Positions 15,725-24,043 of a stretch of DNA of 35,179 nt are shown piece after piece. Origin of the DNA: Erysipelotrichaceae bacterium (GTDB lineage Bacteria; Bacillota_I; Bacilli_A; Erysipelotrichales; Erysipelotrichaceae); the NCBI GenBank assembly GCA_017431405.1, contig JAFRLB010000102.1:1-35179 (forward strand), in the 5' to 3' direction. The first letter of the stretch is position 1. Each line of letters starts with the position of its first letter. The translations under genes were made by a program, and so were the position numbers. The notes under the pieces are model-generated. The model saw only the letters and a list, made by a program, of their open reading frames with translations. It was not told where the DNA came from and ran no database searches.

Positions 15725-16394
15725 CTCTTTCATCATATTCATTAATTATCCTTACGCCTGCTGATGTACCTATGCGGCTTACCCCGGCTTCCACATATGC
15801 CAGGGCATCGTCCAATGTTCTGATGCCGCCAGCTGCCTTGACCTTTACTTCATCACCGACATGTTGCTTCATCAGTCTTACATCTTCCAGGGTTGCTCCT
15901 GAAGTACCGAAACCGGTTGATGTCTTGATGAAATCAGGTTTTACCTTTTTGGCGATTTCACACATTTTTATCTTCTCTTCATCAGTAAGATAACAGTTTT
16001 CAAAGATGACCTTTGAAATGACACCATGCTTATGACAAACATCTACAATTCTTCTCATTTCATCTTCTACATAACCGTAGTTCTTTTCCTTCAGCTCGGT
16101 AATGTTAATGACATAGTCTATTTCATCTGCCCCATTCTTAATGGCATCTTCTGTTTCGTAGACTTTTGATTCGATGGATTGCTGGCCTAACGGGAAACCG
16201 ATGGCGGCACCGGTATGAATGCCTGTACCCTTCAGATATTGGGAACATCTTTTTGACTGACCTGAATTAATGGCAACCATGGCAAAACCATACTTAACCG
16301 CTTCATCGCACAGCTTCTTCATGTCTGCATCACTGGCGAAGGCCTTTAAGTTAGTATGATCGATCATCTTGGCTAATTGTTCTCTTGTGATCAT
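15711..16394 (-). CDS. deoC: Deoxyribose-phosphate aldolase
   Basis: 227 residues, normal for bacterial DeoC. The Schiff-base lysine is Lys157 in [10 protein letters not shown]; the second lysine is in [10 protein letters not shown] (Lys186), and the Asp of DEIDYVINI (Asp93) completes the catalytic set. It splits 2-deoxyribose 5-phosphate to glyceraldehyde 3-phosphate and acetaldehyde, so deoxynucleosides can feed glycolysis. AGGAG precedes the ATG. It is second in a two-gene unit, 10 bases after the DUF4298 gene; other deo genes are absent here. Confidence 0.96.
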   Translation of the reverse strand: MITREQLAKMIDHTNLKAFASDADMKKLCDEAVKYGFAMVAINSGQSKRCSQYLKGTGIHTGAAIGFPLGQQSIESKVYETEDAIKNGADEIDYVINITELKEKNYGYVEDEMRRIVDVCHKHGVISKVIFENCYLTDEEKIKMCEIAKKVKPDFIKTSTGFGTSGATLEDVRLMKQHVGDEVKVKAAGGIRTLDDALAYVEAGVSRIGTSAGVRIINEYDERAVSK

Positions 16395-16404
16395 CAGCTA
16401 TCTC

Positions 16405-17118
16405 CTATTCATTGTTTCCAAGCAGAAACAGCACGGCAAAATGCTTGAACTCAGCCACAAAGCCATCTTCAACTGTATAGAAGATTGTCCATGAACTATC
16501 CGGGCTCTGGCTTAACTCAAAGAACCTTTCATCTATGTCATATATTACCGGTACATCATTTGTTTCCTTTTCGATCCTGGTTCCAAGATCATCAAGACCA
16601 TACCAGTTTCCTAATTTCTCCTCAAGTGAGCTGTTACTCTTTGTCAGCCAGTTCTTATCAAAGCTGATTTCACTTAGTTTTTCAATGGATTCAGCCAGAT
16701 TTCCGCTTCTTAAGCCATAGGCCTGTACATAGCTGTAACTGATTCTGTCAGAAAACCTGCCGGCCATGTCCAGTAAACCATTAATATAGCCGATTTCATA
16801 TCTGTATTCAGAAGGATAAATATCCTTGTCATCAGCGGACAGACTTTTCATGACTCTCTCTGCTTCAGCTACTTCATTTAAAAGATCAAACAGCCCATCT
16901 TCACTTAATACACCACGTTTTAAATCTTCAGGAAGTTTACCCTCTTCATCATCTTCAAAATCATTCAGCCATAAATTTGAAGCATAGTATTCCTCCAGAC
17001 CCATGATCTTGTCCGTTACTTTTTCATAACTCTGAAGAGCGTCCTGCAGTTTTTCAACAGCTGCAGATGTCTCATCAAAATCAGTTTCCATTTTCATTAT
17101 TCTTTCAATCTGGTTCAT
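16405..17118 (-). CDS. DUF4298 protein with long C-terminal extension
   Basis: 237 residues. The first 80 match the DUF4298 family: NQIERIMKMETDFDETSAAVEKL, a coiled coil, then EEYYASNLWLNDFEDDEEGKLPEDLKRGVLSEDGLFDLL. Standalone members are about 90 residues, so roughly 150 residues are added. The extension is acidic, with GYINGLLDMAGRFSD and ERFFELSQSPDSSWTIFYTVEDG; I do not recognise it. ATG at 17118 has AGAGGTG 5 bases upstream. Function unknown; co-transcribed with deoC. Confidence 0.7.
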   Translation of the reverse strand: MNQIERIMKMETDFDETSAAVEKLQDALQSYEKVTDKIMGLEEYYASNLWLNDFEDDEEGKLPEDLKRGVLSEDGLFDLLNEVAEAERVMKSLSADDKDIYPSEYRYEIGYINGLLDMAGRFSDRISYSYVQAYGLRSGNLAESIEKLSEISFDKNWLTKSNSSLEEKLGNWYGLDDLGTRIEKETNDVPVIYDIDERFFELSQSPDSSWTIFYTVEDGFVAEFKHFAVLFLLGNNE

Positions 17119-17140
17119 AAATGCACCTCTTCTTACCTTC

Positions 17141-17146
17141 ATTATA
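17141..17146 (-). promoter_or_regulatory. -10 box for the DUF4298-deoC unit
   Basis: Perfect TATAAT on the minus strand, about 16 bases before the AAGAAGAGG ribosome site. No convincing -35 is seen at 17 bases, where the T-run of the upstream terminator lies. Confidence 0.55.
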
Positions 17147-17158
17147 GTTCAAAACCAT

Positions 17159-17193
17159 AAAAAAGACAGACATGTCTTTGAAACACATCTGTC
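17159..17193 (-). terminator. Terminator after the EF-G-like gene
   Basis: GACAGATGTG pairs with CATGTCTGTC (10 bp, two G-T pairs, 9-base loop; 17165-17193) and is followed by six Ts on the minus strand. Confidence 0.82.
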
Positions 17194-17216
17194 CTTAAAG
17201 CTATTTAAATGAAGGA

Positions 17217-19271
17217 TTAGTCTTCGTCGTCTTCGATCTTAGCTTCAGCAACTACCTTATCAGTAACCATCTGAGGAGCGTATTCATATCTTACGAATTC
17301 CTGAACATATGAACCGTTACCCTGAGTCATTGAACGTAATTCTGTAGCGTAGTTAACCATTTCAGCCATTGGTACTTCAGCAACGATGACTGTTGTTTCA
17401 TCATCGATGGCTCTGTTATCCATGATCATGCCTCTTCTCTTAGAGAAGTCACCATAGATGGTACCTACATATTCGCTAGGAATTGTAACTTCAGCCTTGA
17501 TGATTGGTTCCAGTAATGCTGGCTTAGCCTTTGGCATGCCGGCCTTGTAAGCTAATCTTGCAGCACTCTTGAAGGCGATTTCCTTTGAGTCTACTGGATG
17601 GAATGAACCGTCGAATAATGTAGCCTTGACATGAACTACCTTGTAGCCTGCCAATACACCCTTGTTAATGCATTCTCTTAAGCCTGCTTCAACAGCTGGG
17701 ACGTACTGCTTTGGAACAGCACCGCCGACAACGGCTTCTTCGAATACCATTTCTTCCTGGTCTTCGCATGGTTCAAATCTGATCCATACGTCACCATACT
17801 GGCCAGCGCCGCCTGTCTGTTTCTTATGCTTACCTTCAACTTCTACTGTTGAACGGATAGTTTCACGGTACTGTACCTTTGGTTCAGTTAATTCAACTTC
17901 AACCTTATATCTGTTCTTTAACTTGTTGACGATTACATCAATGTGCTGGTCACCGATACCGTATAATACAAGTTCTCTTGTTTCAGTATTGTTGACAACT
18001 TCACATGCTGGATCTTCATCATGGATCTTATTCAGACCGCTTGACATCTTGTCTTCATCGTTCTTTGTCTTTGGCCAGATTGCCTTGCCTAACATGCCGT
18101 GTGGGAATTCGATCTTTGGCAGGTTAAGTGGGTTAGCCTTTGTTGATAATGTATCGTTAGTATGTGTATACTGCAGTTTTAATAGTGCGCCGATGTCGCC
18201 AGCTTCCAGCTTTGTAACCTTTTCCTGGTTCTTGCCTCTGATGACTACGATTGAACCGATCTTTTCGTTTTCGTCAGCGTTCATGTTGTAAGCTGCAGTT
18301 TCAGCTGATAAGACACCTGATACTACCTTTACATATGAGATCTGAGCAAATGCATCGTTAACTGTCTTGAAGACGAATGCTGCGAATGGGCCGGCTGGAT
18401 CTGTTGGTAATTCAACATCTTCACCCTTGGCGTTCTTAGCTGTATGAACGACCTTGTTAGCGTTTAATGCGTAGTCTACGATGGCATTTAATAATGTATC
18501 GATACCGACATACTTTGTAGCACTACCGCATAAGATAGGTCTGATTGTGTTATGACGTAAGCCGTGTCCTAAACCCTGAATGATTTCTTCATCAGTGAAT
18601 GGTTCTTCCATGAAGAACTTTTCCATTAATGCATCATCAGTCATGGCGATTGCTTCACATAATACTGCATGACCGTCATCTACCTGTCCCTGTAAAGATG
18701 CTGGAATTTCAGCTTCCTTACCGTTGATGTATGCCTTCTTGGTAATGATGTTGACAACACCTGTTGCCTTGCCGTTTTCCATGATAGGAAGTGTTAATGG
18801 AACAGCCTTGCATCTCTTTTCCAGATCTGCAACTACCTTTGCATAGTCAGCGTTTTCTTCATCAACTCTGGTAATGAAGAACATTAATGGCAGATGCTTG
18901 CTTTCAGCAGCACGGTATGCCTTCATTGTTCCTGACTGAACGCCATCCTTGGCACTTACTACGATTAAGGCATTGTCAGCGACTGCCATTGCTGCAGCCT
19001 GTTCACCAGCGAAATCCAGGTAACCTGGAGTATCTAAGAAGTTAATTTTCTGATTGCGCCATTCTACTGGTACGACATGTGAGTAAACAGACATGCCACG
19101 CTTTACTTCTTCTGAATCACTGTCGATGATGCTTGTGCCATCAACAGCCTTACCAAAACGGTCAGTGATCTTGTTATTGTAAAGAACTGATTCCAGAACT
19201 TCAGTTTTGCCTGCACCAGTATGGCCTAATACAACTACAGACTTAATGTTTTTTGTTTCATAATCTTTCAT
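17217..19271 (-). CDS. EF-G-like translation GTPase (EF-G2 type)
   Basis: 684 residues with all five EF-G domains. P-loop GHTGAGKT (16-23), DTPGYLDF (80-87), domain IV tip SFHPVDSKEIAFKSAARLA, and the C-terminal domain RRGMIMDNR. Two GTPase motifs differ from canonical EF-G: the catalytic His after DTPG is Tyr84, and the guanine motif NKxD is TRVD (134-137). Both are usual for the EF-G-like paralogue group, so this is not the main EF-G. Its role (recycling, stress, ribosome rescue) is not known for certain. It follows the ankyrin gene by 15 bases and ends in a very acidic tail, IEDDED. Confidence 0.88.
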   Translation of the reverse strand: MKDYETKNIKSVVVLGHTGAGKTEVLESVLYNNKITDRFGKAVDGTSIIDSDSEEVKRGMSVYSHVVPVEWRNQKINFLDTPGYLDFAGEQAAAMAVADNALIVVSAKDGVQSGTMKAYRAAESKHLPLMFFITRVDEENADYAKVVADLEKRCKAVPLTLPIMENGKATGVVNIITKKAYINGKEAEIPASLQGQVDDGHAVLCEAIAMTDDALMEKFFMEEPFTDEEIIQGLGHGLRHNTIRPILCGSATKYVGIDTLLNAIVDYALNANKVVHTAKNAKGEDVELPTDPAGPFAAFVFKTVNDAFAQISYVKVVSGVLSAETAAYNMNADENEKIGSIVVIRGKNQEKVTKLEAGDIGALLKLQYTHTNDTLSTKANPLNLPKIEFPHGMLGKAIWPKTKNDEDKMSSGLNKIHDEDPACEVVNNTETRELVLYGIGDQHIDVIVNKLKNRYKVEVELTEPKVQYRETIRSTVEVEGKHKKQTGGAGQYGDVWIRFEPCEDQEEMVFEEAVVGGAVPKQYVPAVEAGLRECINKGVLAGYKVVHVKATLFDGSFHPVDSKEIAFKSAARLAYKAGMPKAKPALLEPIIKAEVTIPSEYVGTIYGDFSKRRGMIMDNRAIDDETTVIVAEVPMAEMVNYATELRSMTQGNGSYVQEFVRYEYAPQMVTDKVVAEAKIEDDED

Positions 19272-19286
19272 ATTTATCGCTCCCTC

Positions 19287-19958
19287 TTATGCTAATTTGT
19301 TAAGTATACTGTCGTTATTATGTCTTGTTACATAATAATCGTAAGCTCTTCTACCGTCTCTGTCTCTTAAATCCTTATCTGCTTCATGATCAAGTAACTG
19401 GTTGATCAGATCATCATATCCTGCATAGCTGACTCTCATTAATGCGGTACAGCCCATGTTATCCTGAACATTGACATCAGCCTTTCTGGCTAATAATACG
19501 TCAATGACACTTACGCTTCCGGCACTGCAGGCTTCCATTAATGCGGTACGGCCCTTTGAATCCTGCTGATTGATGTTTGCACCAGCCTTAATTAAAGTTC
19601 TGACGATTCCTTCGTGACCCTGGAATGCAGCTCTCATTAATGCTGTATTGCCTAATACGTCACTTGCATTTACATCTGCACCAGCCTGAATCAGCATTTC
19701 GACTACTTCCTGATGGCCCTTCTTACAAGCACCCATTAATGCAGTCTTATTATTTTCATCAACAGCATTTACATCTGCTCCTGCATCGATGAGCATCTGA
19801 GTGACCTGCTTGCGTCCTCTTCTTGTACAGCGCATTAATGCTGTTCTCTTTTCTTCGTTTGCAGCATCAACATTTACACCTGCCTTTAATGCTTCCTTGA
19901 CAACGTTTACGTCACCAACAGCTGCTGCTTCTAAATATTTGAGTTCCAACTGATCCAT
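19287..19958 (-). CDS. Ankyrin repeat protein
   Basis: 223 residues, almost entirely ankyrin repeats of 33 residues: about six copies with the pattern xTALMxAxxxGHxxVVxxLIxAGADVNAxD. No signal peptide or membrane helix, so it should be a cytoplasmic binding scaffold. ATG at 19958 lies 9 bases after AAAGGAGG. It is encoded just ahead of the EF-G-like gene in the same transcript, an unusual partner. A target cannot be told from sequence. Confidence 0.92.
   Translation of the reverse strand: MDQLELKYLEAAAVGDVNVVKEALKAGVNVDAANEEKRTALMRCTRRGRKQVTQMLIDAGADVNAVDENNKTALMGACKKGHQEVVEMLIQAGADVNASDVLGNTALMRAAFQGHEGIVRTLIKAGANINQQDSKGRTALMEACSAGSVSVIDVLLARKADVNVQDNMGCTALMRVSYAGYDDLINQLLDHEADKDLRDRDGRRAYDYYVTRHNNDSILNKLA
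19437..19846 (-). repeat. 99-bp tandem DNA periodicity inside the ankyrin gene
   Basis: The string CATTAATGC begins at 19437, 19536, 19635, 19734 and 19833, exactly 99 bases apart, with up to 14 identical bases between the first two copies. It encodes the ALM core of each repeat. Such DNA-level identity suggests recent internal duplication or homogenisation. Confidence 0.9.
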
Positions 19959-20062
19959 AATATACAACCTCCTTTAACAGATCATGGGCAAGCTTTCGGA
20001 TATTATGATTTCTCCATGGCGCTTACTACCAACTCTTAGTTTTTAATAATGAGTTTACATAA

Positions 20063-20088
20063 AAAGATGCTCACAAAAAAGCATCTTT
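20063..20088 (-). terminator. Terminator of the 20.1 kb small unit
   Basis: AAAGATGC, ten-base loop, GCATCTTT, then TT on the minus strand. Since the ankyrin gene begins to its left, this hairpin can only end a transcript coming from the right, meaning the 20087-20200 unit. Confidence 0.78.
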
Positions 20089-20200
20089 AATTGTCATTCA
20101 AGCTGAAAGCCACCACCATTAAGGTGGTTACCTCCCCGCCAACACTAGTATATAAATTATAACCTCTCTCACAAAGGCTCTTAACGAAACTAACTCTCAT
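20087..20200 (-). CDS. Orphan 37-residue reading frame or small RNA
   Basis: A complete small transcription unit: promoter (20249-20277), leader of about 42 bases, GGAG 7 bases before an ATG, 37 codons, TAA, and a terminator overlapping the stop. The peptide begins MRVSFVKSLCERGYNLYTSV, is basic at the front and ends with a moderately hydrophobic TTLMVVAFSL and NDN. It is not a clear membrane toxin or a family I recognise. The RNA also has an internal hairpin (ACCACC/GGTGGT, 20112-20128), so a non-coding RNA is a fair alternative. It is not linked to either neighbour by readthrough. Confidence 0.5.
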   Translation of the reverse strand: MRVSFVKSLCERGYNLYTSVGGEVTTLMVVAFSLNDN

Positions 20201-20222
20201 TAGCTGACTCCTCATATATATT

Positions 20223-20256
20223 AGTACAACTCAATATTTGCTACCAATATTGTACT
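20223..20256. repeat. Nested inverted repeats over the small unit's promoter
   Basis: AGTACAA (20223-20229) pairs with TTGTACT (20250-20256), and CAATATT (20232-20238) pairs with AATATTG (20246-20252). The second arms overlap the -10 box. A repressor site, or a 5' RNA structure, is possible. Confidence 0.55.
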
Positions 20257-20277
20257 TATATTTCCCCTTTTATGCAA
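20249..20277 (-). promoter_or_regulatory. Promoter of the small unit at 20.1 kb
   Basis: TTGCAT (20272-20277), 17 bases, TACAAT (20249-20254) on the minus strand; start expected near 20242. Confidence 0.7.
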
Positions 20278-20385
20278 GCAAAACATATCCCTTAGTGCCA
20301 ATTGTTTTCACATGTTAGACAACTTCCAAATCATCGTTATCTGTGTCCTTTAATTATTGATTATTCTGATATTTTGCTGATAAAA

Positions 20386-20391
20386 TATAAT
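20386..20391 (+). promoter_or_regulatory. -10 box of the nucleotidyltransferase gene
   Basis: Perfect TATAAT on the plus strand, 11 bases before GGAGG. The -35 is poor (TTCTGA at 20364, 16-base spacer). Confidence 0.5.
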
Positions 20392-20416
20392 CGAAGGAAT
20401 TTGGAGGCAAAATATT

Positions 20417-21319
20417 ATGCAAGAACCTGTATTAGTAATCTTAGCTGCCGGCTTAGGTAGTCGTTATGGCGGATTAAAACAGATAGATGTAGTTGGAAAC
20501 AACGGTGAAAGCATCATTGATTTCTCTATTTACGATGCTTATCAGGCTGGTTTCAGAAAGGTAGTTCTGATCATCAGAGCTGAACATGAAGCCCTGTTTG
20601 ATGAACATATTACAAACAAGATCAGACCATTCATGGAAGTTGAATATGCTTACCAGGATGTTCATGACTTACCTGCTCCATTCGAATGTCCAAAGGAAAG
20701 AACAAAACCTTGGGGCACAACACAGGCATTATTAGTTACCGAACCACACATTAACGGACCATTCATGATCATCAACGCTGATGACTTCTATGGCCGTGAA
20801 TCATTTGAAATCATGTACAACTTCTTAAAGAATGAAGTAAGCGATGACTGCTTCGGCATGGTTGGCTACCAGTTAACAAAGACCTTAACTGATAACGGTA
20901 CCGTAACAAGAGGCGTATGTGAAAACGAAAACGGCTTCTTAAGCAAGATCGTTGAAGTTCAGAAGATCATACGTAAGAATGACAAGGCTTATTCAGTTGA
21001 TGAAAACGGTAATGAAGTTGAAATCGAAGACGGCATCTGCAGCATGAACTTCTGGGGTTTCACACCCGCTGTTTACCCATTAATGAAGGAAATCTTCAGA
21101 CAGTTCTTAGAAGAAAAGATCAATGTTCCTAAGAGTGAACATGTAATTCCAAGTGCAATTGGCCAGTTGATCAACGAAGGCAAGGTCAAGGTAAAAGTCA
21201 TGGCAACACACGCTGACTGGTTTGGTGTAACATATCCACAGGATAAGGATACTGTTACCAGAAGAATTGCTCAGTATAAGATGCAGGGCTTATATCCATT
21301 TAATCTCTGGAAAGATTAA
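20417..21319 (+). CDS. Sugar-phosphate nucleotidyltransferase family protein
   Basis: 300 residues, one of two plus-strand proteins. The N-terminus carries the nucleotide-binding signature LAAGLGSRYGGLKQ of the NTP_transferase fold, with IINADDFYG (metal-binding Asp pair) near residue 119 and PWGTTQALL. Enzymes of this kind join a sugar phosphate to a nucleoside triphosphate. The C-terminal part (after 170) is specific to a subgroup I cannot name and lacks the left-handed helix of GlmU/GlgC. GGAGG is 9 bases before ATG. It stands alone, between its own promoter and a shared terminator. Confidence 0.8.
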   Translation: MQEPVLVILAAGLGSRYGGLKQIDVVGNNGESIIDFSIYDAYQAGFRKVVLIIRAEHEALFDEHITNKIRPFMEVEYAYQDVHDLPAPFECPKERTKPWGTTQALLVTEPHINGPFMIINADDFYGRESFEIMYNFLKNEVSDDCFGMVGYQLTKTLTDNGTVTRGVCENENGFLSKIVEVQKIIRKNDKAYSVDENGNEVEIEDGICSMNFWGFTPAVYPLMKEIFRQFLEEKINVPKSEHVIPSAIGQLINEGKVKVKVMATHADWFGVTYPQDKDTVTRRIAQYKMQGLYPFNLWKD

Positions 21320-21348
21320 AATCTTATAGCAGTACTATTTAAACACAA

Positions 21349-21376
21349 ACAAGGCATGCAGTTTTGCATGCCTTGT
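21349..21376. terminator. Bidirectional terminator
   Basis: Perfect 12-bp stem ACAAGGCATGCA/TGCATGCCTTGT with a GTTT loop. TTTT follows on the plus strand; on the minus strand the tail is TTTGTGTTT. It serves the convergent nucleotidyltransferase and aminopeptidase genes. Confidence 0.92.
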
Positions 21377-21384
21377 TTTATTAA

Positions 21385-22689
21385 TTACTTTATTATTTCA
21401 ATTGTCTTATCAGATTTGATAATTGAACTGCTGAAGAACTCATTAAACAAATCAATCATTGACTCAACATCCTTAGCTCCAGCAGTTTCAAATGCTGAAT
21501 GCATTGCCAGCTGCGGTAAGCCAATGTCTACTGCCATTGAACACAGATGGATGCTGGAAATGGCTGCCTGGGTTCCGCCGCCTCTGACATCGCTTCTGTT
21601 AGCGAAGAACTGGAATGGAACATTGCCTCTTTCGCATAACTGTCTGATAACTGCTTCGCTGATGGCATCAGTTACATAGCTCTGAGCAGCAGCTCTCTTG
21701 ATAACGATACCCTGGTTCATGTATGAGCGATTAGCTGAATCATACAGTTCTGGATGATTTGGATGAACCGCATGAGCATTGTCAGCGCTGATCATGAATG
21801 AATTAGCCATGATTGCTGAAACATCTGCTGCACTGTAGAAGAATGAAGCAAAGATGCGGTTAATGACATCGATCAGGAATGAAGATGCCATGCCCTGTCT
21901 GGTTGTACTGCCAACTTCTTCATTATCGAATACAGCGAAGATGTTGATTGAGTTAGGACTGTAGGCATTCTTGAAGCCTTGTAATGAAGTATAGGCACAG
22001 GCTAAGTCATCAAGTCTGCCTGCGGAAATGAATTCGCCTTCTTCACCCCATACATAACCAGGAACTCTGTTATACAGGAACATGTCATAGCCATAGATGT
22101 CGTTAGGGTCAATGTTCAACTGAGAAGCAATCTTATTCAGAAGATATTTTTCATCATTCTTCAGTGAAACCATTGGAATGAGGTCTACCTGTGGATTCCA
22201 CTTATAGCCGTTGTTTATTTCACGGTTTTGATGAATTGCCACATTAGGAATGATGGCACAGTTTTCATCAAAGTCTACCAGTTTACTTACCAGACTGCCG
22301 TTTTCCTTTACTACGGCTCTGCCGGCAATTGATAAAGGTCTGTCGACCCAGGTTGACATGATGGCACCGCCATATACTTCAACATTAAGTTTGCCATAAT
22401 GAGGATCATTCAATGTTGCAACAGGTTTAACCTTCAAGCATGGTGAATCAGAATGGCTGGCCGCAATGTTTACTGACTTGACCTGTAAGATTTCTGGAAT
22501 CTTAAAGGCTATGATGCTGGTATCATTACGCATTACATAATAGTAACGGTTACTTTCAAGTTTCCAGTTTTCATTTTCATGCAGTTTTAAAAATCCTGCT
22601 TCCTTTAATTCTTCTTCCATTAAGGCTGTTGCGTGAAATACGCTGTGACACTTATTCAGGAATTCAATCATCTTATCTGCCTTACTCAT
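21385..22689 (-). CDS. M18 family metalloaminopeptidase
   Basis: 434 residues, typical of the aspartyl aminopeptidase (M18) family. Metal-ligand motifs: ASHSDSP (His79/Asp81), GRLDDLACAY, DNEEVGS and the late LAMHSAFET histidine; SADNAHAVHP and DVRGGGT are family hallmarks. It removes N-terminal residues from peptides in the cytoplasm with two metal ions; acidic residue preference is known for the family but not shown here. It follows the O-methyltransferase gene by 4 bases, in one operon. Confidence 0.93.
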   Translation of the reverse strand: MSKADKMIEFLNKCHSVFHATALMEEELKEAGFLKLHENENWKLESNRYYYVMRNDTSIIAFKIPEILQVKSVNIAASHSDSPCLKVKPVATLNDPHYGKLNVEVYGGAIMSTWVDRPLSIAGRAVVKENGSLVSKLVDFDENCAIIPNVAIHQNREINNGYKWNPQVDLIPMVSLKNDEKYLLNKIASQLNIDPNDIYGYDMFLYNRVPGYVWGEEGEFISAGRLDDLACAYTSLQGFKNAYSPNSINIFAVFDNEEVGSTTRQGMASSFLIDVINRIFASFFYSAADVSAIMANSFMISADNAHAVHPNHPELYDSANRSYMNQGIVIKRAAAQSYVTDAISEAVIRQLCERGNVPFQFFANRSDVRGGGTQAAISSIHLCSMAVDIGLPQLAMHSAFETAGAKDVESMIDLFNEFFSSSIIKSDKTIEIIK

Positions 22690-22693
22690 TTGC

Positions 22694-23281
22694 TTATCCC
22701 CTCTTCCTTGCTATTAGTATTCCATCACCGGTACGGATGTAAGTACATTCGTATCTGGGATCATTCATTAAATCATTTTGAAACTCTGTCAGTTTTCTTA
22801 CCAAGGCCCTCATTCTCTTAGTTCTGATTGGACCTGGGTTATCTACATAACCATGGAAATATACATCGTCGATAGCGAAATAGCCATTGTCATTCAGATT
22901 CTTTTCATATCTGGCCAATAGTTCAGCATTATGTGCCTTAGGGCCATCCAGGAATATGAGATCAAATTTGCCTTCTACTTTGCATGTTCTGGCATCAGCG
23001 TTAACTACGGTTATTCTGTCAGATAGCTCGCAATCGGCAATGTTCTTAACTGCCTGGCAGTATCTTTCCTCGTCCTTTTCGATTGAATATACCGTTATCT
23101 CATCATCTACGCCACAGAAACAAATGCTGCTGTAACCTACTGCCGTTCCGATTTCCAGGATGCTTTTTATGTGCTCATTTTCGATGAACTGCAACATGAA
23201 ATCGAGTCCGTCATCTTCTATGATCGGCACTGAATCTTCCAGTGCTTTCTGCTTAATTTTCTCCAGAATATTTGTTTCCAT
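22694..23281 (-). CDS. SAM-dependent O-methyltransferase, TrmR-like
   Basis: 195 residues with the class I methyltransferase fold: motif I ILEIGTAVGYSS (41-52), VYSIEKDEE, VVNADAR, and LIFLDGPKAHNAELL. The IDDVYFHGYV stretch corresponds to the metal-binding region of the catechol-O-methyltransferase-like family. Bacillus TrmR (YrrM), which methylates 5-hydroxyuridine in tRNA, is the closest type I can name, but assignment is by resemblance. No good ribosome site; a TATAAA box lies 11 bases before the ATG. Confidence 0.78.
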   Translation of the reverse strand: METNILEKIKQKALEDSVPIIEDDGLDFMLQFIENEHIKSILEIGTAVGYSSICFCGVDDEITVYSIEKDEERYCQAVKNIADCELSDRITVVNADARTCKVEGKFDLIFLDGPKAHNAELLARYEKNLNDNGYFAIDDVYFHGYVDNPGPIRTKRMRALVRKLTEFQNDLMNDPRYECTYIRTGDGILIARKRG

Positions 23282-23335
23282 CTACCCTAAATTTTATAAC
23301 ATTTCACCACACATTACCACAAAAACAATAATCAG

Positions 23336-23344
23336 TGATACAAT
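23336..23344 (+). promoter_or_regulatory. Extended -10 promoter giving a leaderless lipoprotein message
   Basis: TGATACAAT: extended -10 with TACAAT at 23339-23344. Only 6 bases separate it from the ATG at 23351, so transcription should start at about the start codon. A weak TTACCA lies 19 bases upstream. Confidence 0.5.
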
Positions 23345-23350
23345 AGGTAT

Positions 23351-24043
23351 ATGAAAAAAACAGCGATTATTTTACTGACATTATTAATGATTCTAACCGG
23401 TTGTCAGAAGCCGGTAACCGAACCTCAAAAGCCGGATGAACAGCCTGTTCAAGAACAGAAATATGCCACCGGTACTGAGATCACCTATTGTGATCAGAAA
23501 TGGTATGTTCTTAATGAAGGTGATGACTACATAACAGTTGTCAGTGCCGATGAAGTGGTTCCTGACAGCATCTATTTTGAAGATGACCTGTTATTTGATA
23601 CGATCCGCTACTTCAGCATCGACAAGCTAAACTATGCCGATTCAGGAATAAAAATCTATCTGGAAGAAGAAGTATTGCCAAACTTACAGCCTGACAAGCT
23701 CAAGGAAGTTGATGGCTATAAGATCAGATTATTAAAGCTTTCCGACATTGAATCATTCATTCCAATGGAAAAGAAAGTTGATGACAATGACATTGCCTAC
23801 TATGTCAATAATGATGGCAAGGATTACAACTGGCTGATCAAGGAAAACACCTGGTACTGGACCATGGAACCGGCCAAGGATGACATTGTAAACATTGTTT
23901 ATGGTGAAAGCATGTCTGAGCAGTACATTCACTACAGCTGGTATGTTCTCACAAATAAAAATGGCTTACTACTCACAAGCGTAGGAAACCATAAGGATGA
24001 CGCAATCAAGATCGTCATTAACATTCTAAAGGAAGCTCTTTAA
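23351..24043 (+). CDS. Lipoprotein of unknown function
   Basis: 230 residues. A lipoprotein signal ends LMILTGC (Cys18), followed by a proline/glutamine-rich spacer (about 19-36). The mature domain is acidic with many Asp/Tyr: EITYCDQKWYVL, DDYITVVSADEVVPDSIYF, ESFIPM. The pattern resembles extracellular domains that begin with a beta-rich 'W-Y-V-L' unit, but I cannot assign a family. Plus strand, divergent from the methyltransferase. Its last 18 bases overlap the end of the convergent coiled-coil gene, and there is no terminator between them. Confidence 0.8.
   Translation: MKKTAIILLTLLMILTGCQKPVTEPQKPDEQPVQEQKYATGTEITYCDQKWYVLNEGDDYITVVSADEVVPDSIYFEDDLLFDTIRYFSIDKLNYADSGIKIYLEEEVLPNLQPDKLKEVDGYKIRLLKLSDIESFIPMEKKVDDNDIAYYVNNDGKDYNWLIKENTWYWTMEPAKDDIVNIVYGESMSEQYIHYSWYVLTNKNGLLLTSVGNHKDDAIKIVINILKEAL

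Noticed and set aside
17662..18291. Plus-strand frame of 209 codons inside the EF-G-like gene
   Set aside because: It is the antisense shadow of a strongly conserved gene, has no ribosome site or promoter, and its composition (Ser/Pro/Thr-rich) is that of a reverse frame.
19437..19846. Regular 99-bp repeats as a possible CRISPR array
   Set aside because: Period is 33 codons and the repeats encode ankyrin motifs; there are no unique spacers of constant size and no cas genes.
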